Origin: DLAJ01 sp964655525
Lineage (GTDB): Bacteria > Bacillota > Clostridia > Lachnospirales > Lachnospiraceae
Assembly (NCBI GenBank): GCA_964655525.1
Contig: CAZZNE010000007.1
Coordinates: forward strand, 1 to 64,000
Direction of reading: 5' to 3'
DNA length: 64,000 nt
Position numbers and translations under genes: made by a program. Shown here one piece after another: positions 41,856 through 51,249 of the stretch (positions are counted from its first letter, which is position 1; every line of letters begins with the position of its first letter). The notes under the pieces are model-generated. The model saw nothing but the letters and a program-made list of their open reading frames with translations, made no database searches and was not told the origin of the DNA.

Positions 41856-44800
41856 ATGACCTACCAGTATGATTTGTCCGGAATCTGGAATTTCCGGCTT
41901 GATAACGAAAAAAGGGGAATGGACGCGCATTACGAGACGGGAGCTTTCTCCGACACGATCCAGCTCCCCGGCACGACTTCGGAGCAAAAAAAGGGCGCGC
42001 CGAATCAGGCCGCAGAGACCGGCTCCCTGACGGCCGCATACTTAACGGAGGGCTATGCGTGGTATCAGCGGGAACTCACTATTGCGCCCGATGCGGTAGG
42101 ACAGCATGCCATCCTGAAGCTGGAACGCACAAGAATCTCCCATGTCTGGGTGGACGGCGTTTATGCCGGGTGCCAAAACAGCTTGTGCACGTCGCACTGT
42201 TACGATCTGACAACGCATATCAGGCAGACGCATCCCGTGCTGACGATCATGACTTCGAACGTGGACTACCCGACACGGGGCGGTCATATGACCTCTCCCG
42301 ACACACAGACAAACTGGAACGGGATTGTCGGCTCGATGACACTGACCTTCTATGACACGATGCGCATCCGCCTCGTACGCATTGATACGGATTACGAAAA
42401 AAGAATCTTGTCTGGTATGGTTTCTATTGATAATTATTTAGAATCCGACCATTCCAATTTAACCATAAAAGTGCTTCCCGTCACCTTGGAGCATTTATCC
42501 ATACCACACTGTCCTTCAGACGCGTGCGGTCTTACTACACTCCTCCCCGCAGAGCAGGTGCTTTCGGATTCTTCTGCGATAACGCTTTTTGAGGATACTG
42601 CCACGATACCGTCCCATGACGCCCCCTCCATAAGTGCGTCCGGGCAGACGACGCTGCATTTTCAGGTAACGGTACCCGAATCGCTTTCCGTTTGGGACGA
42701 ATATGATCCGGTCGTACTGCGCCTTGCCGTTTCCCTGACGGATGAAAACGGATGCGGGGACTCCTACGCCGTATGGTGCGGCATCCGAAAGTTTGAGGCA
42801 CGCGGTACTCATTTTTATCTGAATGACCGCAAGACCTTTCTGCGCGGCAAGCATGACGGTATGATTTTTCCGCTGACGGGCTATGCGCCGATGAATCTTT
42901 CCGGCTGGCTGAAGGTTCTGCAGACTGCAAAGGAGTTTGGTATCAACCACTACCGCTGTCACACCTGCTGCCCGCCCGAAGCCGCTTTCCTCGCCGCTGA
43001 CCTGCTCGGTATTTATTATGAGCCCGAGCTTCCGTTCTGGGGAACCTTTGCCGCTGAGGAAGACGAAGGCTATGATGAGATCGGACAGCGCTATCTGACC
43101 GAAGAAGGGTTTCGCATTTTGGACGAATTCGGCAATCATCCTTCTTTCTGCATGATGTCCATGGGAAACGAGCTCTGGGGCAGCCCGCAGGCCGTCAATG
43201 AGCTGGTCGGCCGTTATAAAGCGTATGACGGACGGCATCTGTATACGCAGGGCTCCAACAATTTCCAGTGGATTCCCAACATTCAGTCAAACGATGATTT
43301 TTTCTGCGGTGTACGCTTTACTGTGGACCGCCAGATACGCGGATCTTACGCGATGTGCGACAAGCCGCTCGGTCATGTGCAGACCGACCGCCCCTGTACG
43401 GACTTTACTTATGAATCCGCCATTTTCCCCGATTATCCCGAAAGCAGCGCGGAAGTCGGCGAGGACGGCACGATTGAAATCCAGTACGGCACAGGGATCA
43501 AGCGCGTCAAGCTGACGGATGCGGCAGAAGAACTGATCCCTCATGTTCCGGTCGTATCTCATGAGATCGGGCAATATGAGACCTATCCTGATTTTGACGA
43601 AATCACAAAATATACCGGTGTTCTACAGGCACGCAACTTTGCGATTTTCCGCAGCCGCCTTGAGGAAAAAGGACTGCTGTCGATGGCAAAGGATTATTTC
43701 AGAAATTCCGGCGCGCTCGCCGCAGCCTGCTATAAAGATGAATTGGAAACTGCCCTGCGCACAAAGAGCATGGCGGGTTTTCAGATCTTGGATATTCAGG
43801 ATTTCTCGGGACAGGGAACCGCACTGGTCGGCATGCTCGACGCATTCATGGAAAACAAGGGCATCCTCAGCGCAGAAGATTTCAGGCGCTTCTGCTCCGA
43901 TGCCGTTATTCAGGCGGAGTTTCCCTCCTATGTCCTTACAAACGGTTCCGCGCTTGAAGGCAGAGTCTCCCTGACATGGTACCGCAGAAAACTGCCGGAG
44001 GCCGTTACCGTGGAGCTTCTTCTGACCGACCTGAAAAATGACGCGCTTGTTTCCAGACAGCGTGTGGACTGCCCCTCAGGCGTAACCGAAAACGGCTATA
44101 CACCGCTTTACCCCTTTACGTTGGCAATTCCCGCTTCTGCCGGACCGGAGCATTATCTGCTGCAGATCCGCCTTGCGGGCACTGATGTCTCCAACCATTA
44201 CGAGCTCTGGAGCTATCCTTCGTGGGACAACACAAGTGGTTTACATAATTCAGAATGTCGGTCGGATGGTGTTTATGGTTTACATAATATTTCAACCGAT
44301 CTCTCTGACGCGATCGAACGCGTGCAGGACGGTCATCCCACGGTGCTCTGCCTTTCCAAAGACTTAAATCCAAATGCCGTCATTGGCACGTATTGTACGG
44401 ATTTTTGGTGCTATCCGATGTTCCGCAGTATTTCCGAGGGCATGAAAAAAGAAATTCCTGTCGGAACAATGGGCCTTTTCATCCGTAAGGAGCATCCCGC
44501 GCTTGCCCACTTTCCGACCAACAGCTACTCCACACCCCAATGGTGGGATATTGTCATGAACTCTGCTTCCACCATCCTTGATGAGACCGCCATTGTGCCG
44601 ATCGTACAGACCATTGATAATTTTGAGCGTAATCACCGGCTCGGTCTGATCTATGAAATACAGCTTACGGGTACTGCCGTTCCTCTCATCATCTGCACAA
44701 GCCCGCTGCCGCGCCTTGCCGCGGACGGACGCGCAGAAGCGGCATGCCTGCTCCAAAGCCTGTGCCGCTACGCGAATACATGGAAAGAGGACGCATCCCG

Positions 44801-44864
44801 TCCGCTCTATGCCATGAGTGAAAAAGCGCTGCGGGCACTGTTTGAATCCGCGCCAATCATTTAA
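41856..44864 (+). CDS. GH2-family glycoside hydrolase
   Basis: A 1,002-aa enzyme with the GH2 layout: N-terminal sugar-binding jelly roll (YDLSGIWNFRLDNEKRG, then WYQRELTIAPDAVGQHAILK), an immunoglobulin-like domain, and a catalytic TIM barrel with HYRCHTCCPPEAAFLAADLL, acid/base SMGNELWGSP (about residue 445) and a likely nucleophile region HEIGQYETYPDFD (about 570). A long C-terminal region of unknown type follows. There is no signal peptide; the frame upstream of the ATG at 41856 (GGAG 6-8 bases before) has hydrophobic codons but no ribosome site. It may be a beta-galactosidase-, glucuronidase- or mannosidase-like enzyme. Two GTTTACATAA motifs lie in it. Confidence 0.88.
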   Translation: MTYQYDLSGIWNFRLDNEKRGMDAHYETGAFSDTIQLPGTTSEQKKGAPNQAAETGSLTAAYLTEGYAWYQRELTIAPDAVGQHAILKLERTRISHVWVDGVYAGCQNSLCTSHCYDLTTHIRQTHPVLTIMTSNVDYPTRGGHMTSPDTQTNWNGIVGSMTLTFYDTMRIRLVRIDTDYEKRILSGMVSIDNYLESDHSNLTIKVLPVTLEHLSIPHCPSDACGLTTLLPAEQVLSDSSAITLFEDTATIPSHDAPSISASGQTTLHFQVTVPESLSVWDEYDPVVLRLAVSLTDENGCGDSYAVWCGIRKFEARGTHFYLNDRKTFLRGKHDGMIFPLTGYAPMNLSGWLKVLQTAKEFGINHYRCHTCCPPEAAFLAADLLGIYYEPELPFWGTFAAEEDEGYDEIGQRYLTEEGFRILDEFGNHPSFCMMSMGNELWGSPQAVNELVGRYKAYDGRHLYTQGSNNFQWIPNIQSNDDFFCGVRFTVDRQIRGSYAMCDKPLGHVQTDRPCTDFTYESAIFPDYPESSAEVGEDGTIEIQYGTGIKRVKLTDAAEELIPHVPVVSHEIGQYETYPDFDEITKYTGVLQARNFAIFRSRLEEKGLLSMAKDYFRNSGALAAACYKDELETALRTKSMAGFQILDIQDFSGQGTALVGMLDAFMENKGILSAEDFRRFCSDAVIQAEFPSYVLTNGSALEGRVSLTWYRRKLPEAVTVELLLTDLKNDALVSRQRVDCPSGVTENGYTPLYPFTLAIPASAGPEHYLLQIRLAGTDVSNHYELWSYPSWDNTSGLHNSECRSDGVYGLHNISTDLSDAIERVQDGHPTVLCLSKDLNPNAVIGTYCTDFWCYPMFRSISEGMKKEIPVGTMGLFIRKEHPALAHFPTNSYSTPQWWDIVMNSASTILDETAIVPIVQTIDNFERNHRLGLIYEIQLTGTAVPLIICTSPLPRLAADGRAEAACLLQSLCRYANTWKEDASRPLYAMSEKALRALFESAPII

Positions 44865-44917
44865 AGAATTTCCGTAGGGATTTCTTTTTGGATTACGAAA
44901 GAGAAAGGTGAACAGAC

Positions 44918-46243
44918 ATGATGACAAAAGGCTATCAGGACATGAATGTTTATGATGCCGTGCAGCAGCGGTTTCATTATCTTTTCCGCGAATTCCAAAA
45001 TATTTATGTATCATTCAGCGGCGGTAAGGACAGCGGTGTCCTGCTGAATCTTCTTTTAGATTTCAAGCGCAGATATTATCCCGACCGCAGGATCGGCGTA
45101 TTTCATCAGGATTTTGAAGCGCAATACACGGTAACGACGGAATATATCACCAGAACGTTTCAGTCCCTGAAGGAGGAATGCGACCTGTACTGGGTCTGCC
45201 TGCCAATGGCGACCAGAACCGCGCTGAGCAGTTATGAGATGTACTGGTATCCCTGGGATGACACAAAAGAAGAATCATGGGTCCGCAAACGCCCCGATCA
45301 TCCTTATGTGATCACGATCGACCAACCCTTTACGCATTACCGCTACCGCATGCATCAAGAAGATCTTGCAAAACAATTCAGTCGTTTTTATAAGGAAACA
45401 CACGGCGACGGAAAAACAGTCTGCCTGCTCGGCATCCGGGCGGACGAATCTCTCCAGCGATACAGCGGCATCGTCAATAAAAAATACGGCTATCAGGATG
45501 AATGCTGGATTACCAGACAATTCAAGGATATATGGAACGCTTCTCCCCTTTACGACTGGTCCAATCAGGATGTCTGGGTGGCGAATTACCGCTTCGGTTA
45601 CGATTATAACCACCTTTATGATCTTTATTATAAGGCGGGCTTAACGATCGACCAGATGCGGGTCGCATCGCCGTTCAATGATTATTCAAAGGATTCCCTG
45701 AATCTTTACCGGGTCATCGATCCGGAAATCTGGACAAAGCTCGTAGGGCGGGTGCGCGGCGCTAATTTCGGTTCCATTTACGGCAAGACAAAAGCCATGG
45801 GATACCGCAGTATTTCCCTGCCCGAGGGCCACACTTGGGAATCCTATACCAAATTCCTGCTGGACACGCTTCCGGCACGGCTTCGAAATAATTATGTAAA
45901 AAAATTCAGAACTTCCATTGAATTTTGGCATAAGACCGGCGGCGGACTGGAAGAAAGCGTGATCGAGGAATTGATCAAGCACGGGTATCAGATCAGGCGC
46001 AACGGTGTTTCCAATTATACGCTGTTGAAGCATTCCAGAATCATTTTTATCGGCAATATTCCCGACAATACCGATGACATCAAGGCCACGAAGGATATTC
46101 CCAGCTGGAAACGGATGTGCTACTGCATCCTAAAGAATGATCATATCTGTCGTTTTATGGGATTTGGCATGACAAGATTGGAACAGCTCAAAATTGATAA
46201 AATCAAGAAAAAATACGGAGAAATGCTTCATGAAAGAACATGA
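44918..46243 (+). CDS. ibrA: PAPS-reductase-like protein IbrA (DUF3440)
   Basis: A 441-aa protein. The PP-loop ATP pyrophosphatase signature SFSGGKDSGVLLNLLLDF lies at residues 31-48, with later CLLGIRADESLQRYSGI (about 168-184) and the DUF3440 region with SPLYDWSNQDVWVANY (about 207). Family members include IbrA, first described as a regulator of immunoglobulin-binding proteins in E. coli; its biochemistry resembles sulfur or nucleotide transferases such as DndC. AAAGGTG precedes the ATG. It overlaps ibrB by 14 bp, a paired arrangement preserved across distant bacteria and phages. Confidence 0.92.
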   Translation: MMTKGYQDMNVYDAVQQRFHYLFREFQNIYVSFSGGKDSGVLLNLLLDFKRRYYPDRRIGVFHQDFEAQYTVTTEYITRTFQSLKEECDLYWVCLPMATRTALSSYEMYWYPWDDTKEESWVRKRPDHPYVITIDQPFTHYRYRMHQEDLAKQFSRFYKETHGDGKTVCLLGIRADESLQRYSGIVNKKYGYQDECWITRQFKDIWNASPLYDWSNQDVWVANYRFGYDYNHLYDLYYKAGLTIDQMRVASPFNDYSKDSLNLYRVIDPEIWTKLVGRVRGANFGSIYGKTKAMGYRSISLPEGHTWESYTKFLLDTLPARLRNNYVKKFRTSIEFWHKTGGGLEESVIEELIKHGYQIRRNGVSNYTLLKHSRIIFIGNIPDNTDDIKATKDIPSWKRMCYCILKNDHICRFMGFGMTRLEQLKIDKIKKKYGEMLHERT

Positions 46244-46778
46244 TTTCACAAGCCCGGTATACAACGTCATTGCCGTACCGTTTGAAAAAATTGTACCGAA
46301 TACCTATAACCCTAACAACATCGCCCCTCCCGAAATGAAGCTGCTTTATGACAGCATCAAGGAAGACGGCTATACCATGCCCATCGTATGTTACTATTCG
46401 AAGCAAAAAGATCTGTATGCCATCGTGGACGGTTTTCACCGCTGGCGCGTGATGAAAGAATATCCCGATATTTATGAGCGCGAGCACGGAATGATGCCGG
46501 TATCCGTCATTGACAAGCCCTTTGCAAGCCGCATGGCAAGCACGGTCCGGCATAACCGGGCGAGAGGCTCTCACGATGTTGATCTGATGAGCAATATCGT
46601 GAAAGAATTACATGAACTGGGCAGGAGCGACGCATGGATCTCCAAACACTTAGGTATGGACAAGGATGAAATCCTGCGCCTGAAACAGATCACCGGCCTT
46701 GCGTCCCTGTTTCGGGACGTCAAATTCGGGCAGGCATGGAAACCGGTGGAGGTGCCGTCCGAGGAAAATAAACAATAA
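46230..46778 (+). CDS. ibrB: ParB-like partner IbrB
   Basis: A 182-aa ParB-like protein with VPFEKIVPNTYNPNNIAPPE, the box AIVDGFHRWRVMKEYP (about 74-89), RMASTVRHNRARGSHDVDLM (about 112-131), and a helix-turn-helix end SDAWISKHLGMDKDEILRLK. Related ParB/Srx proteins bind or hydrolyse CTP. In IbrA/IbrB pairs both genes are needed for activity. Start at 46230 has GGAG 9 bases upstream, inside the ibrA end. Confidence 0.92.
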   Translation: MKEHDFTSPVYNVIAVPFEKIVPNTYNPNNIAPPEMKLLYDSIKEDGYTMPIVCYYSKQKDLYAIVDGFHRWRVMKEYPDIYEREHGMMPVSVIDKPFASRMASTVRHNRARGSHDVDLMSNIVKELHELGRSDAWISKHLGMDKDEILRLKQITGLASLFRDVKFGQAWKPVEVPSEENKQ

Positions 46779-46809
46779 AAAGCTTGGCGTAAATGCGCCA
46801 AGCTTTTTA
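46777..46809. terminator. Terminator between ibrB and MATE genes
   Basis: A perfect 13-bp stem (AAAAAGCTTGGCG / CGCCAAGCTTTTT) with a 6-base loop overlaps the ibrB stop codon. Runs of A and T at the ends make it bidirectional; it also ends the minus-strand MATE operon, whose stop lies at 46817. Confidence 0.95.
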
Positions 46810-46816
46810 TTCATAT

Positions 46817-48211
46817 TCAGATCATAACCGCGTGATCCTTCTGTTTTCTCCGGTACGCGGCCGCAAAGCAGATGATATGCACCGCAGCAGTGATCGTCCA
46901 TGTCACGATATAGGAAAAATAGAGCGTCCCCATTGTCCGGTTCATGCGAAAGACCGTGGCAATCCAGACAAGACGCAGACCGCAGGCGCCGACTAACGAC
47001 ACGATCATCGGCATGACGGAATATCCGAGACCGCGCAGTGCGCCGACCATGACGTCCATCACACCGCAGAGCGCATAAAAACGGCAGATATAACGCATTC
47101 GTACGAGCCCCGCTTCCACGACTTCCTTCGTGCCGGAATAAATCGACAACAACTCTTTTCCGAATACGACCGCGAGATTCCCGAGTACGGTTCCGACCAC
47201 GATCACGATCCCCTGACAATAAAAAAGCACGCGCAGGATTCTTTTTTTCTCCCCTGCGCCGTAATTTTGTCCGATAAAAGTCAGCGCCGTCTGATACATA
47301 GAGTTCATGGCAACATAGACAAAGCCCTCGATATTGCCAGCCGCCGAATTCCCCGCAACCACAATTTTACCGAACGAATTGATCGCGGACTGGATGACGA
47401 CATTCGACAGTGAGAACACGGTTCCCTGTATCCCCGCCGGAATACCGATGCGCACGATCCGCTTCAAAATCTCTTTGGAATAATGCAGCCCGCGGAAAGA
47501 AAAATGCAGTTCCGTATCCCTGGTCATGCACCACAATACAAGCGCCGCAGAGATACTCTGGGATATGACCGTCGCCATGGCAACGCCCACAACGCCCAGA
47601 CGAAAGACAATCACAAAAATCAGGTTTAAGATCACATTGACGACACCCGCGATCATCAAAAAATAAAGCGGTCTCCTCGTATCTCCCGCCGCGCGCAGGA
47701 TCGCGCTTCCGAAATTGTACACCATCACCGCGGGCATCCCCAAAAAGTAAATGCGCAGATAGATCGTGGCAAGTCCGATCACATCATCCGGCGAGGACAT
47801 CCACACCAGCATCTGTCCCGACAGACAAATGCCGATCACCATCACCACCACACCGCAGATCAGGCTCAAAAACACGCTCGTATGAACCGTATCGGAAATC
47901 TTATCCCGCTGACCGGAACCGTAAAACTGCGCCGCCACGACGTTCGCGCCGACGGAGGTTCCAATAAACAAATTCGTCAGCAGGTTGATGAGCGAGCCGG
48001 TCGAACCGACTGCCGCAAGGGAATCATCACCCGCAAATCTCCCTACTACAACAATATCCGCCGCGTTAAACAATAACTGTAATATACCCGAAAGCATGAG
48101 CGGCAGTGCAAAAAGCAAAAGCTTTCCGAACAGCGGTCCGTGTACCATATCAATCTCGTGGCTCTGCAGCCGCTTTCTTTTTTGTTTCTCCGCATCCTTA
48201 CCCGTTTCCAT
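46817..48211 (-). CDS. MATE-family multidrug/metabolite exporter
   Basis: A 464-aa membrane protein with 12 predicted TM segments: LLLFALPLMLSGILQLLFNA, the VVVGRFAGDDSLAAVGSTG loop, two similar halves, and FIGQNYGAGEKKRILRVLFY. MATE proteins export drugs or metabolites using Na+ or H+ gradients. GAGG is 10 bases from the ATG. It is the last gene of a minus-strand run with a glycosyltransferase and nth; the functional link is unclear. Confidence 0.93.
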   Translation of the reverse strand: METGKDAEKQKRKRLQSHEIDMVHGPLFGKLLLFALPLMLSGILQLLFNAADIVVVGRFAGDDSLAAVGSTGSLINLLTNLFIGTSVGANVVAAQFYGSGQRDKISDTVHTSVFLSLICGVVVMVIGICLSGQMLVWMSSPDDVIGLATIYLRIYFLGMPAVMVYNFGSAILRAAGDTRRPLYFLMIAGVVNVILNLIFVIVFRLGVVGVAMATVISQSISAALVLWCMTRDTELHFSFRGLHYSKEILKRIVRIGIPAGIQGTVFSLSNVVIQSAINSFGKIVVAGNSAAGNIEGFVYVAMNSMYQTALTFIGQNYGAGEKKRILRVLFYCQGIVIVVGTVLGNLAVVFGKELLSIYSGTKEVVEAGLVRMRYICRFYALCGVMDVMVGALRGLGYSVMPMIVSLVGACGLRLVWIATVFRMNRTMGTLYFSYIVTWTITAAVHIICFAAAYRRKQKDHAVMI

Positions 48212-48275
48212 CTTTGTTTCTGCCTCGATTCCAGTTTCTTTTCAAGATTTCAAATATGCTGCGCAGCTCTCTGCG

Positions 48276-49448
48276 TCATCCCACAATCCATTCGATCAGC
48301 TTCTTTGCAAACCGCTCCCATGTCTCATGCGCCTTAGCATATTGCTTTCCGGCGGCTGCAATCGCTTCCGCCTCCTGCGTATGCGTCAGACCATACTCAC
48401 ATTGCGCGATCAGTTCTTCCATCTGTCCGATTTTATAACTGAGAACCTGAACGTTCCCCTGCTCATAATGGCTGCGCGTATACTGCGTGCGGTCCGTAAT
48501 GCATACCGCCCCGTTTTGCATGGCATTTCCAATGCGGTCGTGTCCGCCGCATACAAAGCCCGGCATGCAGTGCAGGGCAAAGCGATAGTTTCCGATTCGG
48601 TTTACATAATTTTCATAAGAAAGTGGTCCGCCCGCCCGCGCGCCAATCTGCTCCCAGCCCTGACCAAACAGGGCAAGCGGCTGCCCTGCGCTGACAAGCG
48701 CTTCCACAACCTGCTTCCTGCGCAGATTTCGGACATAGGCGTCCGCAAGGAAATCCGCCTGCATACGCGCCGCAAAACGTTGACCGTAAACGCCGGATAC
48801 ATCCACATTCCCCTGCATTCCGACAAGCAGCTCCTCCATCGTCCGCTCCGGCCGGGCGAGCATCTGTTCCGCCAGCAGGCGGCATTCCTTTTTTAACTGA
48901 TTGGGCAGCTCATTCATCAAATTCCAATACTGCCGCGGTTCCTCATACGTTCCGCAAAACAAAATCTCATTTTTTCGCTCCTGAAACGGCGTATCCGCCA
49001 AAGCGCCCGCCGTTCCCGGAATCGTCTGCGCCCACACCTGTCTGATCCGTGGATAATTGGCGCGCACATAATCGGCATGACGCTCATCCACGCAGATCAC
49101 ATGCTGCAGATCGGTGTCCGCGGAAAGCGCCGTATGATGATAGAGCGGATGATCCAGCACGATATGATAAAACGGCGCTTCAAACAGCTCGATCAGATTT
49201 CTTCCGTCCGCCGCAAGCTTCGGCAGAAAAGAATTGAAATCGACTACTGCAAGATACGTTTTTCCTAAAACCTCCTGCAATACCCGATCCCATGACTCCT
49301 CGTTCTTCCCGCTTCCTTCCGGCAGATAACACCACGCCGTTTCCATTCCCTGCCGTTTCACCGCCTCCTCAAGTCTCGCCGCAAAAAAACGATAAGAGGC
49401 GTAACAGCGGTCGTTCACGCTGACAAATAGAATTGGCTTCCCACTCAT
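48276..49448 (-). CDS. CgeB-like glycosyltransferase family protein
   Basis: A 390-aa protein with a GT-B look: N-terminal Rossmann part (KPILFVSVNDRCYASYRFF, VVDFNSFLPKL, HIVLDHPLYHHTAL), and a C-terminal acceptor-binding half with ALFGQGWEQIGARAGGPLSY and the CgeB-type RIGNYRFALHCMPGFVCGGHDRIGNAMQNG (about 305-335), where HDRIGNAMQNGAV matches the donor-binding signature of the family. It may glycosylate a surface or spore polymer. The start ATGA overlaps the nth stop. Confidence 0.82.
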   Translation of the reverse strand: MSGKPILFVSVNDRCYASYRFFAARLEEAVKRQGMETAWCYLPEGSGKNEESWDRVLQEVLGKTYLAVVDFNSFLPKLAADGRNLIELFEAPFYHIVLDHPLYHHTALSADTDLQHVICVDERHADYVRANYPRIRQVWAQTIPGTAGALADTPFQERKNEILFCGTYEEPRQYWNLMNELPNQLKKECRLLAEQMLARPERTMEELLVGMQGNVDVSGVYGQRFAARMQADFLADAYVRNLRRKQVVEALVSAGQPLALFGQGWEQIGARAGGPLSYENYVNRIGNYRFALHCMPGFVCGGHDRIGNAMQNGAVCITDRTQYTRSHYEQGNVQVLSYKIGQMEELIAQCEYGLTHTQEAEAIAAAGKQYAKAHETWERFAKKLIEWIVG

Positions 49449-50113
49449 TGCTTTTTCGATTCCTTTACTCCGTTTTTGGCACAAACGTCCGCGAGACAAC
49501 AGCGGTCACAATGTGGATTGGTTCGTGCAGTACATATTTCTCTTCCGTGCCATACCAGTCTATGGCAGAAATCGCTGCCTTCCTCGCCCGGAATCAGCTT
49601 CCAAAGCTCCATTTCTACCTTTTTCGGCTCTTTGACACCATCCACCAGCCCCATGCGGTTCACAAGGCGGATGCAGTGCGTGTCCGTCACGATCGCCGGT
49701 TTGCCGAACACATCCCCCATGATCAGATTGGCACTTTTTCTTCCGACACCCGGCAATGCCAGAAGCTTTTCAAAACTGTCCGGCACTCTGCCGCCATACT
49801 CGTCTCGCAAAACCTTCATACATGCGCTGATATCGCGCGCCTTACTGTTTCCGAGCCCGCACGGTCTGACAATGCGCTCGATTTCCTCCACAGGCGCGTC
49901 GGCAAGCGCATTCACATCGGGAAACTTCGCATACAGATTCTGTACGACCACGTTGACACGCTCATCCGTGCACTGCGCCGCAAGCCGTACGCTGACCAAC
50001 AGCTTCCATGCCTGGTCATAGTCTAAGGAACACGCCGCGTCCGGATATGCTTCTTTTAAGCGCGCCACGATCGACTGCGCAAGCTCCCGTTTCTTTTTCA
50101 TGGATAATTTCAT
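49445..50113 (-). CDS. nth: Endonuclease III
   Basis: A 222-aa DNA glycosylase/AP lyase. The helix-hairpin-helix LALPGVGRKSANLIMGD (about 112-128) with the catalytic Lys follows the family, as does VTDTHCIRLVNRMGL (catalytic Asp). The iron-sulfur loop is CTARTNPHCDRCCLADVC, with spacing C-x7-C-x2-C-x5-C, one residue longer than the usual x6 first gap. It removes oxidised pyrimidines. It is the first gene of the nth-glycosyltransferase-MATE run. Confidence 0.95.
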   Translation of the reverse strand: MKLSMKKKRELAQSIVARLKEAYPDAACSLDYDQAWKLLVSVRLAAQCTDERVNVVVQNLYAKFPDVNALADAPVEEIERIVRPCGLGNSKARDISACMKVLRDEYGGRVPDSFEKLLALPGVGRKSANLIMGDVFGKPAIVTDTHCIRLVNRMGLVDGVKEPKKVEMELWKLIPGEEGSDFCHRLVWHGREICTARTNPHCDRCCLADVCAKNGVKESKKQ

Positions 50114-50221
50114 GTTCGTCCCATCCTTACTCCGCTATGTAAAATTCTTTCATTATCATATCATTTTGGTCTGTTCCGTCAAGTCAAAAAAGAATGAATT
50201 TGAAGTGATCAGGAAACACAC

Positions 50222-51082
50222 CTATTTTCTTTTTGATCGTTGATGTACATGTTCTAAGAAGGACCGGGCAGCTTTGCCCTCTTTTTCATTATACTCCCAT
50301 CCCAATTTTTCTCCAACGTACTTTGACACAATTTCAAATAATTCGCACATGCCAAAAACAGACTTCCATGCATGATCTATATTGCAGTCAAAATAAGTTG
50401 ACAAAAACATGTTCCACTCCCTCTCCGAAAGCCACTTATACAAGTATTTCGATGATTTTCCCGTGCTGACTGACCATCCTGTTAAAATACCAACTTTCCA
50501 ATTCAACATCGTAATAAGCTGATTCCTCACAATATGATTTGCCATATCCTGCACATAGGGGAGCTCCTCCCGCCATAATCCCTTTGCTATATTATTGGTA
50601 CACCACCAAAACTCATTGCAAACGGCTAAATATTGTTCTTCTGTTGGCTCTTTAACCCAGTACTGACGATCTGTTGCCGCTTCTATTTCGGGTAATATAT
50701 TTTCTTTGTCTAACAAAATCTTGCAAAGCTTGTCATCTTGAATGTGCTGTAGTGCGTAGGTTACAGACTGCACGTGCAGGTCAATCCGGTTCCCGTCCGC
50801 AAACTGCATGAGCCAACCATACGAATTTTCCTGATCACTTGGATAATACGGGGTTTCATCAGGATACTGCATGTAAAGAATTTCTCCGAAACGATGAATC
50901 CAATCCTTGTCCTCTATAAAACTTTTGGTTTCTTCCACAACATAAACAATATCATAATCTTGAAACATGTCGCTGGGAACATTTTTGTTTGTTCTTGAGC
51001 CATTCATATACACAGCCTTAATTCTGACATCATTTTGCGCAATCCCCAAGATCAGGTCATACATTTCGTTTTCTGTTCTCAT
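50222..51082 (-). CDS. ANT(6)-like aminoglycoside nucleotidyltransferase
   Basis: A 286-aa protein of the ANT(6)/AadE family. The nucleotidyltransferase core is AVYMNGSRTNKNVPSDMFQDYDIVYVV (GS and DYD; residues 23-48), with later DGNRIDLHVQS (third Asp, about 98). The C-terminal part has LLDKENILPEI, EFWWCTNNIAKGLWREELPY and the FDCNIDHAWKSVFGMCELF region typical of AadK/AadE. It adenylates streptomycin at position 6 in relatives. Chromosomal or acquired origin cannot be told; the gene is AT-richer than its neighbours and has its own promoter. Confidence 0.88.
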   Translation of the reverse strand: MRTENEMYDLILGIAQNDVRIKAVYMNGSRTNKNVPSDMFQDYDIVYVVEETKSFIEDKDWIHRFGEILYMQYPDETPYYPSDQENSYGWLMQFADGNRIDLHVQSVTYALQHIQDDKLCKILLDKENILPEIEAATDRQYWVKEPTEEQYLAVCNEFWWCTNNIAKGLWREELPYVQDMANHIVRNQLITMLNWKVGILTGWSVSTGKSSKYLYKWLSEREWNMFLSTYFDCNIDHAWKSVFGMCELFEIVSKYVGEKLGWEYNEKEGKAARSFLEHVHQRSKRK

Positions 51083-51117
51083 GCTTTCACCTCCGTTATT
51101 GCTTCCATAACACTGAA

Positions 51118-51146
51118 ATTATAGCATACGCACGATCGGATCACAA
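51118..51146 (-). promoter_or_regulatory. Promoter of the ANT(6)-like gene
   Basis: On the minus strand TTGTGA (51141-51146) and TATAAT (51118-51123) are 17 bp apart, 36 bp upstream of the start, with GGAGGTG as ribosome site. Confidence 0.8.
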
Positions 51147-51249
51147 TGATACCTCTTTGCTCCTTTTCACATCAATCCGCATCAAGAACGCCGTTATTTT
51201 CTTATGGCATATCAGCCACCGGCATGATAAAATATTCGAAAAGGGCAGA

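Noticed and set aside
42516..43238. Minus-strand frame of 240 codons opposite the GH2 gene
   Set aside because: GH2 motifs on the plus strand are convincing; the antisense frame has no ribosome site or family features.
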